This document shows, piece after piece, positions 1-9,993 of a DNA stretch of 35,372 nucleotides. The position numbers and the translations under genes are program-made. The stretch covers positions 1 through 35,372 of the forward strand of contig JANXRL010000090.1 of assembly GCA_025352985.1 (NCBI GenBank). The letters run 5' to 3'. Source of the stretch: Verrucomicrobiota bacterium. GTDB taxonomy: Bacteria > Verrucomicrobiota > Verrucomicrobiia > Opitutales > Opitutaceae. The stretch's first letter is position 1. Each line of letters begins with the position of its first letter. A model generated the notes under the pieces. It saw nothing but the letters and a program-made list of their open reading frames with translations. It ran no database searches and was not told the origin of the DNA.

Positions 1-2
1 GT

Positions 3-128
3 CCCAGCCTGACTGGACTAATCAGTGGCGGCCTCTACCGGTTCGACTGCATTGAGGAAACATCAGCTGTGGATGGTAGTGGTAAGGAGAGACGGAAACT
101 ATATTTAGAGGAATACGCTCAGCTCTGA
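3..128 (+). CDS. C-terminal fragment of an unidentified CDS cut by the window edge
   Basis: Frame 3 is open from the window edge to TGA at 126-128 (PSLTGLISGGLYRFDCIEETSAVDGSGKERRKLYLEEYAQL*). It is convergent with dnaE. Confidence 0.4.
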   Translation, partial: PSLTGLISGGLYRFDCIEETSAVDGSGKERRKLYLEEYAQL

Positions 129-186
129 TTAGGCCAGATTAGAGCGTGTTGAGGGTCAGCGCGTCAGGCGATCACGTCTTACATCA

Positions 187-3100
187 TCAGAATTTCTTAG
201 ACCACTTGCGGTCGTCGGCGATTTCGAGGGGCTTGGTTTCGAGCTGGACGCCGGCGACGGCCGGGTGGGTTCGGAATTCCTGGAATTTGGCGGGGGTTAA
301 TTTCCAGCCCAACGCGCCGCTGATGTCGGAGAGGGCGGTGATGCGGTCTTCGAAGAGGAAGCCGAGGCTCGTAAGCGTGGAGCCGGCGGACTTGTCGAGA
401 GTTTGGCGGAGCGTGCGGAGGAAGTCGTTGAGCTCTTTGTGCTGCGGGTGGAGGAGCCAGGTCACGCGCTTGATGTGGCCCATGACGTAGGCTTCGAGCG
501 GGCGGCATTCCTTCACGTTGATGCGCGGGCCTTCCTGGCCGACGATGATGTTGCCAAGGATGACGACCTGCGCGTTTTCGGCGAGGTTGACGGCCCATTT
601 CGCGGTGGCGTCGGCAAACATGTTGAGCTGGAGCGACGCGTTCTTGGTCGAGAGCGTAAACATGAACCACGGGCGGTTGTCCTTCTTCGCGAGTTTTTTC
701 ACGAGGTTGCTGGCGATGCCGCAGAGGCGGAATTCGACGCGGTCGCCTTGCTGGAGGAGTTCGTCGGGGGCGAAGGTGTCGAGCGCGTCAGCCAGGCCGA
801 GGTAAGCGTTCATCGGGTGGCCGGTGACGTAAAAACCAAGGAGCTCTTTTTCGAACTGGAGGCGGTCGGCGGAGGCGAAATCGTCCTGCTGCTCGGCTTG
901 GCGGTCGCGCGGGGCGGATTTTTTGGCGGCGGGAGCTTCCTCGGCGAGCATGTCGAAGAAGCCGCTCTGGCCGGCGGCGCGGTCGCGGGCGTTGGCGACG
1001 GCGGCGGCGAGGGAAGAGTCGATGTTGTCGAAGAGTTTTTTGCGGGAGGCGCCGCTGAAGTCGAAGGCGCCGGTTTTCACGAGGTGCTCGAGCACGCGTT
1101 TGTTGAGGGCCTTGGCGTCCACGCGGGAAACGAAGTCGTCGAAGTCGGCGAACGGGCCGGTTTTCTCGCGTTCTTCGATGACTTTGAGCGCGGCGCCTTC
1201 GCCGACGCCTTTGATGCCGGCCATGCCGAAGCGGATTTTCTGGCCGACGGGGGCGAACATGTCGCGGGATTCGTTCACGTCAGGGCCGAGCACGACGAGG
1301 CCCATCGCTTCGCACTCGGCGACGAAGTGGGAGACTTTTTCGGAGTTGCCGAGTTCGGAGCTGAGCATGGCGGCCATGAACTCGGCGGGGTAGTTGGCTT
1401 TCAGGTAGCCGGTCTGGTAGCTGAGAATCGCGTAGGCGGCGGAGTGAGATTTGTTGAAGCCGTAGCCGGCGAATTTGTTGAGGATGTCGAAGATGGCGTC
1501 GGCGGTTTTTTGCGGGATGGCGTTCACGCGGAGCGCGCCTTCGACGAACTTGGTGCGTTCCTTGGCCATGGCCTCGGCGTCTTTTTTACCCATGGCGCGG
1601 CGGAGCATGTCGGCGCCGCCGAGGGTGTAGCCGGCGATGACCTTGGCGGCTTCCATGACCTGCTCCTGATAGACCATGATGCCGTAGGTTTCCTGACAGA
1701 CGGCTTCGAGAAGCGGATGCGGGTAGGTGACGGTGGACGGGTCTTTTTTGCCGCGAACGTAGTCGGGGATCCACTCCATCGGACCGGGGCGGTAGAGGGC
1801 GATTAAGGCGACGATTTCGTCCACCGAGGAGAGGCTGATCTGGCGGCAGAGGTTTTGCATGCCGCCGGACTCCAGCTGGAAGACGCCGGTGGTGCGGCCG
1901 GAGTTGAGAAGGGCGAAGGTCTTGGCGTCGTCGAGGGGGATTTTCTCGATGTCGAAATCGGGGGCTGAGGAGCGGCGGATGTTGGCGACGGCGTCGGCGA
2001 TGACGGTGAGCGTCTTGAGGCCGAGGAAGTCCATCTTGAGGAGGCCTAGCTTGCCGACGGCGTTCATGTCGAACTGCACGGTGACGTCGCCTTCCTGCAA
2101 GGTGAGGGGGACGAACTCGTCGAGGGGTTTGTCCGTGATGATGATGCCCGCGGCGTGTTTGCCGGTGTTGCGGACCATGCCTTCAAGGACGCGGGCGGAC
2201 TCGAAGATTTTTTTGGCGACGGGATTGCGGTCGAGCTCGGTGCGGAGCTCGGCGGATTTCTCGACGGCTTTTTCGAGGGTCATCTCGAGCTCGTCGGGGA
2301 TCATCTTGGCGAGGCGGTCGGCGTCGGCGTAGGGGAGGCTGTTGACGCGGGAGACGTCGCGGATCACGGCCTTTGCGCCGAGCGTGCCGTAGGTGATGAT
2401 GTTGGCGACGCAGTCGTTGCCGTATTTCTGGCGGACGTAGTCGATGACCTCGACGCGGCGGCGCATGCAGAAATCGATGTCGAAGTCGGGCGGGGAAACG
2501 CGCTCGGGATTCAGGAAACGCTCGAAGAGGAGTTTGAAGCGGAGCGGATCGAGATTGGTGATGCCGAGAACGTAGGCGACGAGACAGCCTGCGCCCGAAC
2601 CGCGACCGGGGCCGACGGGAATGTTTTTAGTGCGGGCCCAGGCGATGAAATCCCAGACGACGAGGAAGTAGTCCACGAAGCCGGTGAGGCCGATGATCGC
2701 GAGTTCGTAGTGGAGGCGGAGAACGAGTTCTTCGTGCTGGGTGAGGCCGGTGTAGTCGGGCGGCGTCGGTTTCTGGCCGGGGGCGGGCGTGAGGAGCGGC
2801 GCGAGGCGGGTGGCGACTACGGGATGCGTGGCGATTTCGGCGGGGTCGAAGCCGTAGCGTTGGGTGAGGCCCACGGCGCAGAGTTCGGCGAGGTAGGCGA
2901 GGGGAGCGAGTTGGCGCGAAGTGATCTCGACGGGGAGCGGGTAGCGCGGGTAACGCTCGGAGCCTTTCGGAAAAGGGATCGTGAGGTCGCACATATCTGC
3001 GACGAGTTGGGTGTTGTCGAGGGAGTCGGGGCGCTCGCCGAAGATCGTGAGCATCTCTTCGCGGGACTTCAGGTAGAACTGGGAACCGGTGAACTTCATG

Positions 3101-3888
3101 CGGTTCTCCTCCTCGATTTTCGCGCCGGTCTGGATGCACAACATGGCGTCGTGCGGGGCGGCATCGGAGTGGTTAACGTAGTGAACGTCGTTTGTGCAGA
3201 TGACCTTGAGGCCGAACTCCTCGGCGAGTTTGAGGAGGTCGGGGATGATTTTAACCTGCTCGGGAATGCCGTGGTCCTGAATTTCTACGAAGTAATTTTC
3301 GCGTCCGAAGATTTCGACGAAGCGACCGCAGGCTTTGCGGGCTTCTTCGTAGCGGTCGTGAAGCAAGTGCTGAGGGACGATGGCGGCGAGGCAGCCGGTG
3401 AAGCCGATGAGGCCGTCGGCGTATTTGGCGAGGGTTTCGAGGTCGGCACGGGGCTTGTAGTAAAAACCCTTGAGGTGGGCGTCGGAGACGAGCTTGAGGA
3501 GATTTTGGTAGCCGGTGAGATTTTTCGCCAGCAGGCCCATATGGTAGTAACTCTTTCCGTCCTCGGATTTGCCGGTCTTTTCGAGCCGGGAGCTCTCGAC
3601 TATGTAGATCTCGCAACCGATCAGGGGCTTGATGCCTTTGGATTTGGCGGCGTTGTAGAACTCGATTGCGCCAAACATGTTGCCGTGATCGGTGAGGGCG
3701 AGGGCCTTCATGCCCATGTCACACGCGCGCTGCATCAGGCGGTCGATCCGGCAGGCGCCGTCGAGCAGGCTGTAATCGGTGTGGACGTGGAGGTGGACGA
3801 AGTTCGAATCGGCAGACGGCACGACGGCTAGCCAACCCTGAGCGGATGGCTTCGCAAGCCCCAAGCGGACGCACCGGAAAAAAGCCAT
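187..3888 (-). CDS. dnaE: DNA polymerase III subunit alpha
   Basis: 1233 aa ORF with PHP-domain start FVHLHVHTDYSLLDGA, PDFDIDFC and GFNKSHSAAYA polymerase motifs, and a C-terminal OB-like region. The true start is probably around 3810-3825, just before SNFVHLHVH. Confidence 0.97.
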   Translation of the reverse strand: MAFFRCVRLGLAKPSAQGWLAVVPSADSNFVHLHVHTDYSLLDGACRIDRLMQRACDMGMKALALTDHGNMFGAIEFYNAAKSKGIKPLIGCEIYIVESSRLEKTGKSEDGKSYYHMGLLAKNLTGYQNLLKLVSDAHLKGFYYKPRADLETLAKYADGLIGFTGCLAAIVPQHLLHDRYEEARKACGRFVEIFGRENYFVEIQDHGIPEQVKIIPDLLKLAEEFGLKVICTNDVHYVNHSDAAPHDAMLCIQTGAKIEEENRMKFTGSQFYLKSREEMLTIFGERPDSLDNTQLVADMCDLTIPFPKGSERYPRYPLPVEITSRQLAPLAYLAELCAVGLTQRYGFDPAEIATHPVVATRLAPLLTPAPGQKPTPPDYTGLTQHEELVLRLHYELAIIGLTGFVDYFLVVWDFIAWARTKNIPVGPGRGSGAGCLVAYVLGITNLDPLRFKLLFERFLNPERVSPPDFDIDFCMRRRVEVIDYVRQKYGNDCVANIITYGTLGAKAVIRDVSRVNSLPYADADRLAKMIPDELEMTLEKAVEKSAELRTELDRNPVAKKIFESARVLEGMVRNTGKHAAGIIITDKPLDEFVPLTLQEGDVTVQFDMNAVGKLGLLKMDFLGLKTLTVIADAVANIRRSSAPDFDIEKIPLDDAKTFALLNSGRTTGVFQLESGGMQNLCRQISLSSVDEIVALIALYRPGPMEWIPDYVRGKKDPSTVTYPHPLLEAVCQETYGIMVYQEQVMEAAKVIAGYTLGGADMLRRAMGKKDAEAMAKERTKFVEGALRVNAIPQKTADAIFDILNKFAGYGFNKSHSAAYAILSYQTGYLKANYPAEFMAAMLSSELGNSEKVSHFVAECEAMGLVVLGPDVNESRDMFAPVGQKIRFGMAGIKGVGEGAALKVIEEREKTGPFADFDDFVSRVDAKALNKRVLEHLVKTGAFDFSGASRKKLFDNIDSSLAAAVANARDRAAGQSGFFDMLAEEAPAAKKSAPRDRQAEQQDDFASADRLQFEKELLGFYVTGHPMNAYLGLADALDTFAPDELLQQGDRVEFRLCGIASNLVKKLAKKDNRPWFMFTLSTKNASLQLNMFADATAKWAVNLAENAQVVILGNIIVGQEGPRINVKECRPLEAYVMGHIKRVTWLLHPQHKELNDFLRTLRQTLDKSAGSTLTSLGFLFEDRITALSDISGALGWKLTPAKFQEFRTHPAVAGVQLETKPLEIADDRKWSKKF

Positions 3889-3953
3889 TGACGTGCCGGA
3901 CGCGGTTTGGCCTATTCCTCAGTTTTTCCCCGTAAACTTACGTCATTTTCACC

Positions 3954-4151
3954 ATGTCCATCGAAATCAAGATCCGTAAAAACGAGCCCGTTGATCGCGC
4001 CCTGCGCCGCCTTAAGAAAAAGCTCGAGCGCGAAAACATCATCAAGGATGTCCGCGCAAAACGTTATAACGAGAAGCCCACCGAGCGCCGTCGCCGCAAA
4101 GTCAAGGTCATGGCCTTCACCCAGATGCTCCGCGACCGCCACTCCAAGTAA
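3954..4151 (+). CDS. rpsU: 30S ribosomal protein S21
   Basis: 65 aa, MSIEIKIRKNEPVDRALRRLKKKLERENIIKDVRAKRYNEKPTERRRRK, typical bS21. Confidence 0.96.
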   Translation: MSIEIKIRKNEPVDRALRRLKKKLERENIIKDVRAKRYNEKPTERRRRKVKVMAFTQMLRDRHSK

Positions 4152-4177
4152 TCGGCTTCGGTCCGTCTCTTTCCACG

Positions 4178-4215
4178 ACCGCGTCAGCCGAAGTCATTCG
4201 GTGACGCGGTTTTTT
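4178..4215 (+). terminator. Rho-independent terminator downstream of rpsU
   Basis: ACCGCGTCA-g-CCGAA gtca TTCGG-TGACGCGGT followed by TTTTT. Confidence 0.85.
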
Positions 4216-4259
4216 GTGGTTGTGCGCCACAATTTGTCTGCGCTTTTGAAAGTCGCCGT

Positions 4260-5216
4260 ATGGCAAAGCCCATTCTCGCTTTATCAACCAGTTGGAATTC
4301 GTTCCGTCACACCGACGGAATGGAGATGCTTCGTGAAATCGCCGGTCTCGGTTTCACGCATGCGGAGCTTAGTCATGGTATTCGCATAGTGCTCCTGCCC
4401 GGAGTTATCCGCGCGGTCGAGGAGGGGATCATCAAGATCAGTTCCACGCATAATTTTTGTCCTCTGCCGACGGGAATCAGCCAGTCGGCGCCTAATCTTT
4501 TCGAACCGTCCGCCACGGAGCATCGTGAACATGAGCAATGGGTCCGGCACACCAAGCGTTCGATCGATTTCGCGAAGCAGATGCAGGTCAAGGTCCTCGT
4601 GATGCACCTTGGGAGCGTCAAGTTTTGGTGGCTCAACCCCGCTCAAAACCTCAAAGCCTTCGTGCGCAAAAATCCCACGGTTACCGTGCCGGAAGACAAG
4701 GCATACCGCGACCTGCTTACAAAATGCTGCGAGAAGCTCCGCAAGCGCATGCCGCCGTATTGGGAACAGGTGAAGGCAAGCATCGAAGAGGTTCGTGTAT
4801 ACGCATGGGAGCGAGGCTTAGTGATCGGTTTGGAAAACCGGGAGAAATTTGACGAACTGCCCCTTGATGACGATTTTCCGGCGTTGCTCGAAAGCATCGC
4901 GCAGCCGAATACCTTTGGTTACTGGCACGACACCGGCCACGCGGAGATCAAACATAGCATGGGCATGATCGAGCATCGTCTGCATCTGGAAAAAAACTCC
5001 CCTCGGTTGCTTGGTTTTCACCTGCACGACGTGACGCCTGACGGGAAAGATCATCAAGGCATCGGCTCCGGCCGCATTAATTTCAACATGATTAGCGAAT
5101 TCTGGCGCCCCCATCATCTACTTACGCTGGAACTGAGCCCGCGGGTTAAGGTTGAAGACGTAATTTCCTCCAAGCAGCGCATCGATGCCCTGATCGTGAA
5201 GCGTTTTGCGGAATGA
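4260..5216 (+). CDS. Sugar phosphate isomerase/epimerase-like TIM-barrel protein (AP endonuclease 2 family fold)
   Basis: 318 aa; SWNSFRHTDGMEMLREIAGLGFTHAELSHG, GLVIGLENREKFDELP, GYWHDTGHAEIKH and GFHLHDVTPDGKDHQGIGSG motifs. Confidence 0.85.
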   Translation: MAKPILALSTSWNSFRHTDGMEMLREIAGLGFTHAELSHGIRIVLLPGVIRAVEEGIIKISSTHNFCPLPTGISQSAPNLFEPSATEHREHEQWVRHTKRSIDFAKQMQVKVLVMHLGSVKFWWLNPAQNLKAFVRKNPTVTVPEDKAYRDLLTKCCEKLRKRMPPYWEQVKASIEEVRVYAWERGLVIGLENREKFDELPLDDDFPALLESIAQPNTFGYWHDTGHAEIKHSMGMIEHRLHLEKNSPRLLGFHLHDVTPDGKDHQGIGSGRINFNMISEFWRPHHLLTLELSPRVKVEDVISSKQRIDALIVKRFAE

Positions 5217-5282
5217 AAAATGCGTAAGTCTCCCCGGCTCGGCGCTTGTTTTCACACGGGTTTCGGCGTAACGTCTACTTCC

Positions 5283-5858
5283 ATGTTGAAAACAGTTTAT
5301 TTTGGTGCGGCGCTGGCCTGCCTTACGATGACAGCGGTCGCGCAGACTGCCGGCACGCAAACCCTGAATTCCGAAGTGGCCAACATGCGTGCCGACATGA
5401 CCCTGCTCACGCAGCGCGTGGGCGAGCTTTCCCTCCGTGTCGAGCAGCTCGAGCGCGACAATGCCGCCTTGCGCACCCAGACCGCCAGCTCGGCCCAAGC
5501 CTACGCCACCGTCCAGCAGCTGAACAATGCAATTGCCGATTTGAACCGTGACATCAAGGCGGGTGATGCCGCCGTCGCCGAGCGCACCGCCGCGCAGATT
5601 AAAAAACTGGGCGATGCGACCAACGCCGCGCTCGAGTCACTTTCCAAAAGTCCGGTCCAGCGTGCGACTTCGCCCAACACGTTCAGCACTAACTTTCCGT
5701 CCGAGGGCATCAGCTACACCGTGCAAAAAGGCGACACGCTGGCCGTGATCGCCCGCAAAACGGGCAGCAAAACCGCAGACATCATCAACGCCAACAAAAT
5801 CACCGATCCCTCCCGAATCATGCTGGGGCAGACGCTCTTCATTCCCGGAGGTAAATAA
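5283..5858 (+). CDS. Secreted LysM-domain protein with coiled-coil region
   Basis: Signal peptide MLKTVYFGAALACLTMTAVAQ, coiled-coil middle, C-terminal LysM (ISYTVQKGDTLAVIARKTGSKTADIINANKITDPSRIMLGQTLFIPGG). The ORF track extends the start to 5220, but 5283 begins the signal peptide. Confidence 0.85.
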   Translation: MLKTVYFGAALACLTMTAVAQTAGTQTLNSEVANMRADMTLLTQRVGELSLRVEQLERDNAALRTQTASSAQAYATVQQLNNAIADLNRDIKAGDAAVAERTAAQIKKLGDATNAALESLSKSPVQRATSPNTFSTNFPSEGISYTVQKGDTLAVIARKTGSKTADIINANKITDPSRIMLGQTLFIPGGK

Positions 5859-5864
5859 AACATC

Positions 5865-6779
5865 ATGGCTGTTTCCAAATCCCGACTTGGCCGAGGTCTC
5901 GGCGGTCTCATCTCAGGCTCTTCTCCCGCCAAACCGGCCGTCGCGGCGACTCCGGCTCCTGCGGCCGCCCTTGCGTCGGCCCCCGGCTTCGCCGAGGTGG
6001 CGGTGAACCTCATCGCGCCCAGCCCCTATCAGGCCCGCCGTGAGATTTCTCCCGAGCAGTTGAGCGAGCTGGCCGAGAGCATCCGCAGCGAGGGACTCCT
6101 GCAGCCCATCGTGGTGCGCAAGCTCGGCGACAAGTTCCAGCTCATCGCGGGCGAACGCCGCTGGCGCGCATTCCAGCTTCTCAAAATAAAGGTCATCCCA
6201 GCCCGCGTGGTCGAGGCGAGCAACGCCTCCTCCGCTGCCCTCGGACTGATCGAGAATCTGCAACGCGAGGGACTGAACCCAGTTGAAGAGGCCTACGGCT
6301 ACGCCAGTCTAATCCGTGATTTTGACCTTACCCAGGAGGCCGCCTCCGAGCGCGTAGGCAAGGGCCGGGCGACCGTGGCCAACGCCCTGCGCCTGCTCTC
6401 GCTCGATGTGGAAATCCAGGGCTATCTGTCGAAGGGACTGCTTTCAGTCGGTCATGCCAAGGTGCTTCTCGGCATAGCCGACGTCGCGCAGCGCGCGGTG
6501 CTCGCCCGCCGCGTGCTTGAGGAAGGATTGAGCGTGCGCGCCACGGAAAAACTAGTGCAGGCGAAGAAGGCGGGGACACCTGTTCCCGCTGGCGCTGCGA
6601 ATCGCAAGGTGCCCGCCGTGGAGGCTGCCGCCATCGCTGGCATCGAGAAAAAGCTCACTTCGTATCTTGGCGCCCGCGTCGCGCTGAAGCATTCCGGCAA
6701 GCGCGGCAAGATCGTGATCGACTACACGGGTAACGAGGATCTGCAGCGCATCTTGGAAAAACTCGGCGTGCAAGCCTGA
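5865..6779 (+). CDS. parB: ParB/RepB/Spo0J family chromosome partitioning protein
   Basis: SRLGRGLGGLI N-terminus, NPYQARR-like box (SPYQARREI), GERRWRA, helix-turn-helix AASERVGKGRATVANALRLL. Confidence 0.95.
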   Translation: MAVSKSRLGRGLGGLISGSSPAKPAVAATPAPAAALASAPGFAEVAVNLIAPSPYQARREISPEQLSELAESIRSEGLLQPIVVRKLGDKFQLIAGERRWRAFQLLKIKVIPARVVEASNASSAALGLIENLQREGLNPVEEAYGYASLIRDFDLTQEAASERVGKGRATVANALRLLSLDVEIQGYLSKGLLSVGHAKVLLGIADVAQRAVLARRVLEEGLSVRATEKLVQAKKAGTPVPAGAANRKVPAVEAAAIAGIEKKLTSYLGARVALKHSGKRGKIVIDYTGNEDLQRILEKLGVQA

Positions 6780-6787
6780 GTGCGGGC

Positions 6788-8692
6788 ATGAGCGCGACCG
6801 ACGAGCTCAAGCACACGTTGGGCGAGGCTGCCGATGTGCGCGCGCGCATGTTCAAGGTGCGGGTCCCGTTCGTTGCGGAGCTGAAGGATTATTCGTGGGG
6901 CAAACTTCGCGCTGATCTGATCGCCGGGGTCACGCTCACGCTCGTCTCCATCCCGCAGGCGGTCGGGTTCTCGATCATACTGGGGGTTTCGCCGATGCCG
7001 GTCATTGCATCGGTCGTTGTGGGAGGAGTGGTGGGCGCGCTTTTTTTCTCGTCACGGCACCATGTTTTCGGACCAACGAGCTCGATCAGCCTGATCATCG
7101 CGGCGACCGTTGCCGCGAACGCCACGCCGGAATTTAGCGCGCTACCTTTGGCCATTTTGATGGCGCTGCTGATCGGGCTCATCCAACTGGTGGCGGGTTT
7201 GGTCAACTTTGGGGAAGTGACCAAGTTCATCTCTCGCTCGGTTGTGATCGGTTACAGCACGGGCATCGGCCTGCTTCTCATTTCCAGCCAGTTTCATAAT
7301 TTGCTCGGCTATGAAGTGACCGCAGGCCAATCGTTCGCGGCCAATCTTTATCAGGCTGCGTTGCACATCGGGACCGGTCAGGTTTCATTGTGGGCGATCG
7401 GCCTAGGCGCGCTCACTTGGATGATTTTTGAGCTGGTGAGGAGGCTGCGCAAAACATGGCCCGAGGCGCTCATCGGATTGGCGGTGCTGGCGCTGGTGGG
7501 GAAAGTTTACACTGCGGGTATCGGCGTGACGAGCGCACCTTTCCAAATGATCAAGGACGAGGGCGCGCTTCACGCCATGCTTCCGTCTTTCATGGGGCTC
7601 CATCTGGGAGCGAACGAGTGGCGCCTGCTGCCGTCGCTGGTGGGCACGGCAATAGCAGTCGCCATCCTGGGTATGCTTGAGGCGGCCTCGATCACCAAAT
7701 CGCTTGCCGCCAAAAGCGGCCAGAAAATCGAGCCCAATCAGGAACTCATCGGGATGGGCGCGGCCAATATCGCGTGCTCGCTTTTCGGCGCTGTGCCCGG
7801 CTCGTCTTCTTTTGCGCGCTCGGTGGTGAATTATCAAAGCGGCGGGGCCACCCAGCTGTCGTCGATGTTCAGCAGTGCGGCGGTGTTGCTCGTGCTGCTG
7901 TCAATCACGCCGGTTTTTAATTTCATCCCGCTGGCGGCGTTGGCGGCACAGTTGATCCGCGTCGGGATACGCATGATCAACCGCAAGCAGATCCGCGTGG
8001 CCTGCCGCTCGACGCGGTCGGACGCGGTGGTTTTTGTAGTCACGCTCGGCTCGTGTCTGTTGCTGCCGCTCGACACCGCCATTTACGTGGGCATCGGCGT
8101 GGCCCTCGCGCTTTTTCTCCAGAAAACCAGCATGCCCACGCTCGTCGAATACGGGTTCAACGACCAGGGGCAGCTTTCCGAACTCGCAGACCCGACCAAG
8201 CGAACGCATTCGCAGATCTCAATCATCCACGTGGAGGGCGAATTATTCTTCGGCGCGGCGGACCTTTTTCAGGACGAAGTGCGGCGGCAAGCGGAGGACC
8301 AAAATATACGCGTTTTCATCCTGCGCATGAAAAACGCCCGCCATCTCGACGCCTCTACCGTCATGGCGCTGGAGAGCCTCCACGATTACCTCAGGGATAC
8401 CGGTCGCCACCTCTTGATTAGCGGCAGTAACGCCGATGTCACCCGTGTGCTCGAACGAAGCGGATTGCTGGCGCAGATGGGCCGTGAGAACGTGTTTCCC
8501 GCCGAGGCCAACCTCACGATGAGCACGAAAAAAGCGCTTACGAGGGCTTCGCAGCTTCTCAAACAGGAAGGCATCGGCCAAAAGCCCGAGGTGCGCATCT
8601 TCTACGATCGCAAGCAGGGCAAGACGACAGACGGGCAACTCTCGCCGGCCTCTGCGGGTGATCACGACCAGGTGGATGATTATGAAATTTGA
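6788..8692 (+). CDS. SulP family anion/sulfate transporter with C-terminal STAS domain
   Basis: 634 aa multi-TM; DLIAGVTLTLVSIPQAVGFSIILGVSP, PGSSSFARSVVNYQSGG, STAS region RVFILRMKNARHLDASTVMALESL. Confidence 0.93.
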   Translation: MSATDELKHTLGEAADVRARMFKVRVPFVAELKDYSWGKLRADLIAGVTLTLVSIPQAVGFSIILGVSPMPVIASVVVGGVVGALFFSSRHHVFGPTSSISLIIAATVAANATPEFSALPLAILMALLIGLIQLVAGLVNFGEVTKFISRSVVIGYSTGIGLLLISSQFHNLLGYEVTAGQSFAANLYQAALHIGTGQVSLWAIGLGALTWMIFELVRRLRKTWPEALIGLAVLALVGKVYTAGIGVTSAPFQMIKDEGALHAMLPSFMGLHLGANEWRLLPSLVGTAIAVAILGMLEAASITKSLAAKSGQKIEPNQELIGMGAANIACSLFGAVPGSSSFARSVVNYQSGGATQLSSMFSSAAVLLVLLSITPVFNFIPLAALAAQLIRVGIRMINRKQIRVACRSTRSDAVVFVVTLGSCLLLPLDTAIYVGIGVALALFLQKTSMPTLVEYGFNDQGQLSELADPTKRTHSQISIIHVEGELFFGAADLFQDEVRRQAEDQNIRVFILRMKNARHLDASTVMALESLHDYLRDTGRHLLISGSNADVTRVLERSGLLAQMGRENVFPAEANLTMSTKKALTRASQLLKQEGIGQKPEVRIFYDRKQGKTTDGQLSPASAGDHDQVDDYEI

Positions 8693-8749
8693 AGGTGTCA
8701 CCGGGGCATTGACAACCGTCTCTCTGTCCGGCTGTCTGACCGTTTATTC

Positions 8750-9085
8750 ATGAGCATTCTCATCATAATTTTCACTGTCGTTCTCCTCTTCACGTCTGTT
8801 TTCCTCATTCTCGTCGTGCTGGCCCAGAAGGCCAAAGCCGACGGCGGCATGGGTGCCGCCTTGGGCGGCGGTGCGACCGAGGCCGCCTTTGGCGCCGACA
8901 CCGGCAACGTGTTGACCAAGCTCACCATCAACGCCGCCATTGTGTTCTTTGTGCTCTGTTTCGGCCTCTATCTTGGCCAAATCTATGTCGTTAAGCACCA
9001 GAAGGCAGACGCCCGCGCTGCTTTGCCGACGATCGCGGCTCCCGCCGCCGCGCCCGCGACTGCTCCGGTAGCCGCCAAGCCCTGA
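8750..9085 (+). CDS. secG: Preprotein translocase subunit SecG
   Basis: 111 aa; [59 protein letters not shown] is characteristic of SecG. Confidence 0.93.
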   Translation: MSILIIIFTVVLLFTSVFLILVVLAQKAKADGGMGAALGGGATEAAFGADTGNVLTKLTINAAIVFFVLCFGLYLGQIYVVKHQKADARAALPTIAAPAAAPATAPVAAKP

Positions 9086-9090
9086 TTTCT

Positions 9091-9993
9091 GTGCAACCTG
9101 CGTCCCCTTGGACGATTTTCTCAAGGCAGACGGGCTTGCTCGTCTGCCTTGTTGTTTTTGGCGGTCTGCTTACGACCCAATCTTTCGGACAGTCTCGACG
9201 TTATCGACCACCCGCTCAATACGTCCAGATTAGCAAACCGGATCAGGCGGAGGGACGGAAAATCCTTGAGGAGTTCCGGCTCAAGGGCATCGCGGGAGAT
9301 TATTACTTGGAATTTGTGCTCCGCGTTCTACCTCGTCGCGGGGAGGAGCGCACGGTGTCCGGTCGCATGTGGGGCGCCCGCAACGAACGCGGTCCGGTTG
9401 CACGCGTAATCTTGCAGCCTGGAGAGATTGGTGCCGAGCGTCGTCTGCTCATTCAAAACGGCCCCCAAAGCGCCCTGTGGGCCTGGCCCGGCGAGAACGG
9501 CCAGGTTTTGACACTCGGTGCGACGGCCTTGTTTGCCGCATTGGCCGGCACCGACCTGACCGCCTTCGACCTGCAGATGCCGTTCATTTATTGGAATGAT
9601 TTTGTGTTTGAAGGTGTGGCTCCGGTGCGCGGACGTCCGGCCCATGTCTTTCTGCTTTATCCTCCGGCGGACATCGCCGGGCAGAAACCGGAACTTTCCG
9701 GCGTGCGTGTTTTTATCGACACGCAGTTTGGAGCACTCGTGCAGGCGCAGCAGATCGGCGATGGCAACCGAACGCTCAAGACGATCACGGTTCTCGACCT
9801 CAAAAAAATCGATTCCCAGTGGATCGTGAAAACTATCGAAGTCCGCGACGATGGAACGCGCAATAAAACCCAGTTTGAGATCACCGGGGCGGCGCTGGGG
9901 CTAGATTTTTCCGGCGGGCTTTTCGATCCCGCCGCGCTTCCGGATGCTATTACGCCTCCTTTCCCGGCGCGCGTTCGCCATTTGAGCCCATGA
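9091..9993 (+). CDS. Exported protein, outer-membrane lipoprotein-sorting-like
   Basis: 300 aa from a GTG start; signal-peptide-like TGLLVCLVVFGGLLTTQSFGQ. C-terminal TLKTITVLDLKKIDSQWIVKTIEVRDDGTRNKTQFEITGAALG resembles outer-membrane lipoprotein-sorting domains. Confidence 0.65.
   Translation: MQPASPWTIFSRQTGLLVCLVVFGGLLTTQSFGQSRRYRPPAQYVQISKPDQAEGRKILEEFRLKGIAGDYYLEFVLRVLPRRGEERTVSGRMWGARNERGPVARVILQPGEIGAERRLLIQNGPQSALWAWPGENGQVLTLGATALFAALAGTDLTAFDLQMPFIYWNDFVFEGVAPVRGRPAHVFLLYPPADIAGQKPELSGVRVFIDTQFGALVQAQQIGDGNRTLKTITVLDLKKIDSQWIVKTIEVRDDGTRNKTQFEITGAALGLDFSGGLFDPAALPDAITPPFPARVRHLSP
9123..9159 (+). terminator. Terminator-like hairpin 38 bp after the secG stop, inside the next ORF
   Basis: AAGGCAGACG ggcttgct CGTCTGCCTT (10-bp perfect stem) followed by GTTGTTTTT. 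Confidence 0.6.

Noticed and set aside
35-60. CCGGTTCGACTGC resembling a tRNA T-loop
   Set aside because: No acceptor, D or anticodon arms could be assembled around it, and it lies in an open C-terminal reading frame.
403-3831. Long plus-strand ORFs (403..1806, 2155..3831) opposite dnaE
   Set aside because: Translations are low-complexity G/E/V/D/A-rich with no domain; they are antisense shadows of the well-supported dnaE in high-GC DNA.
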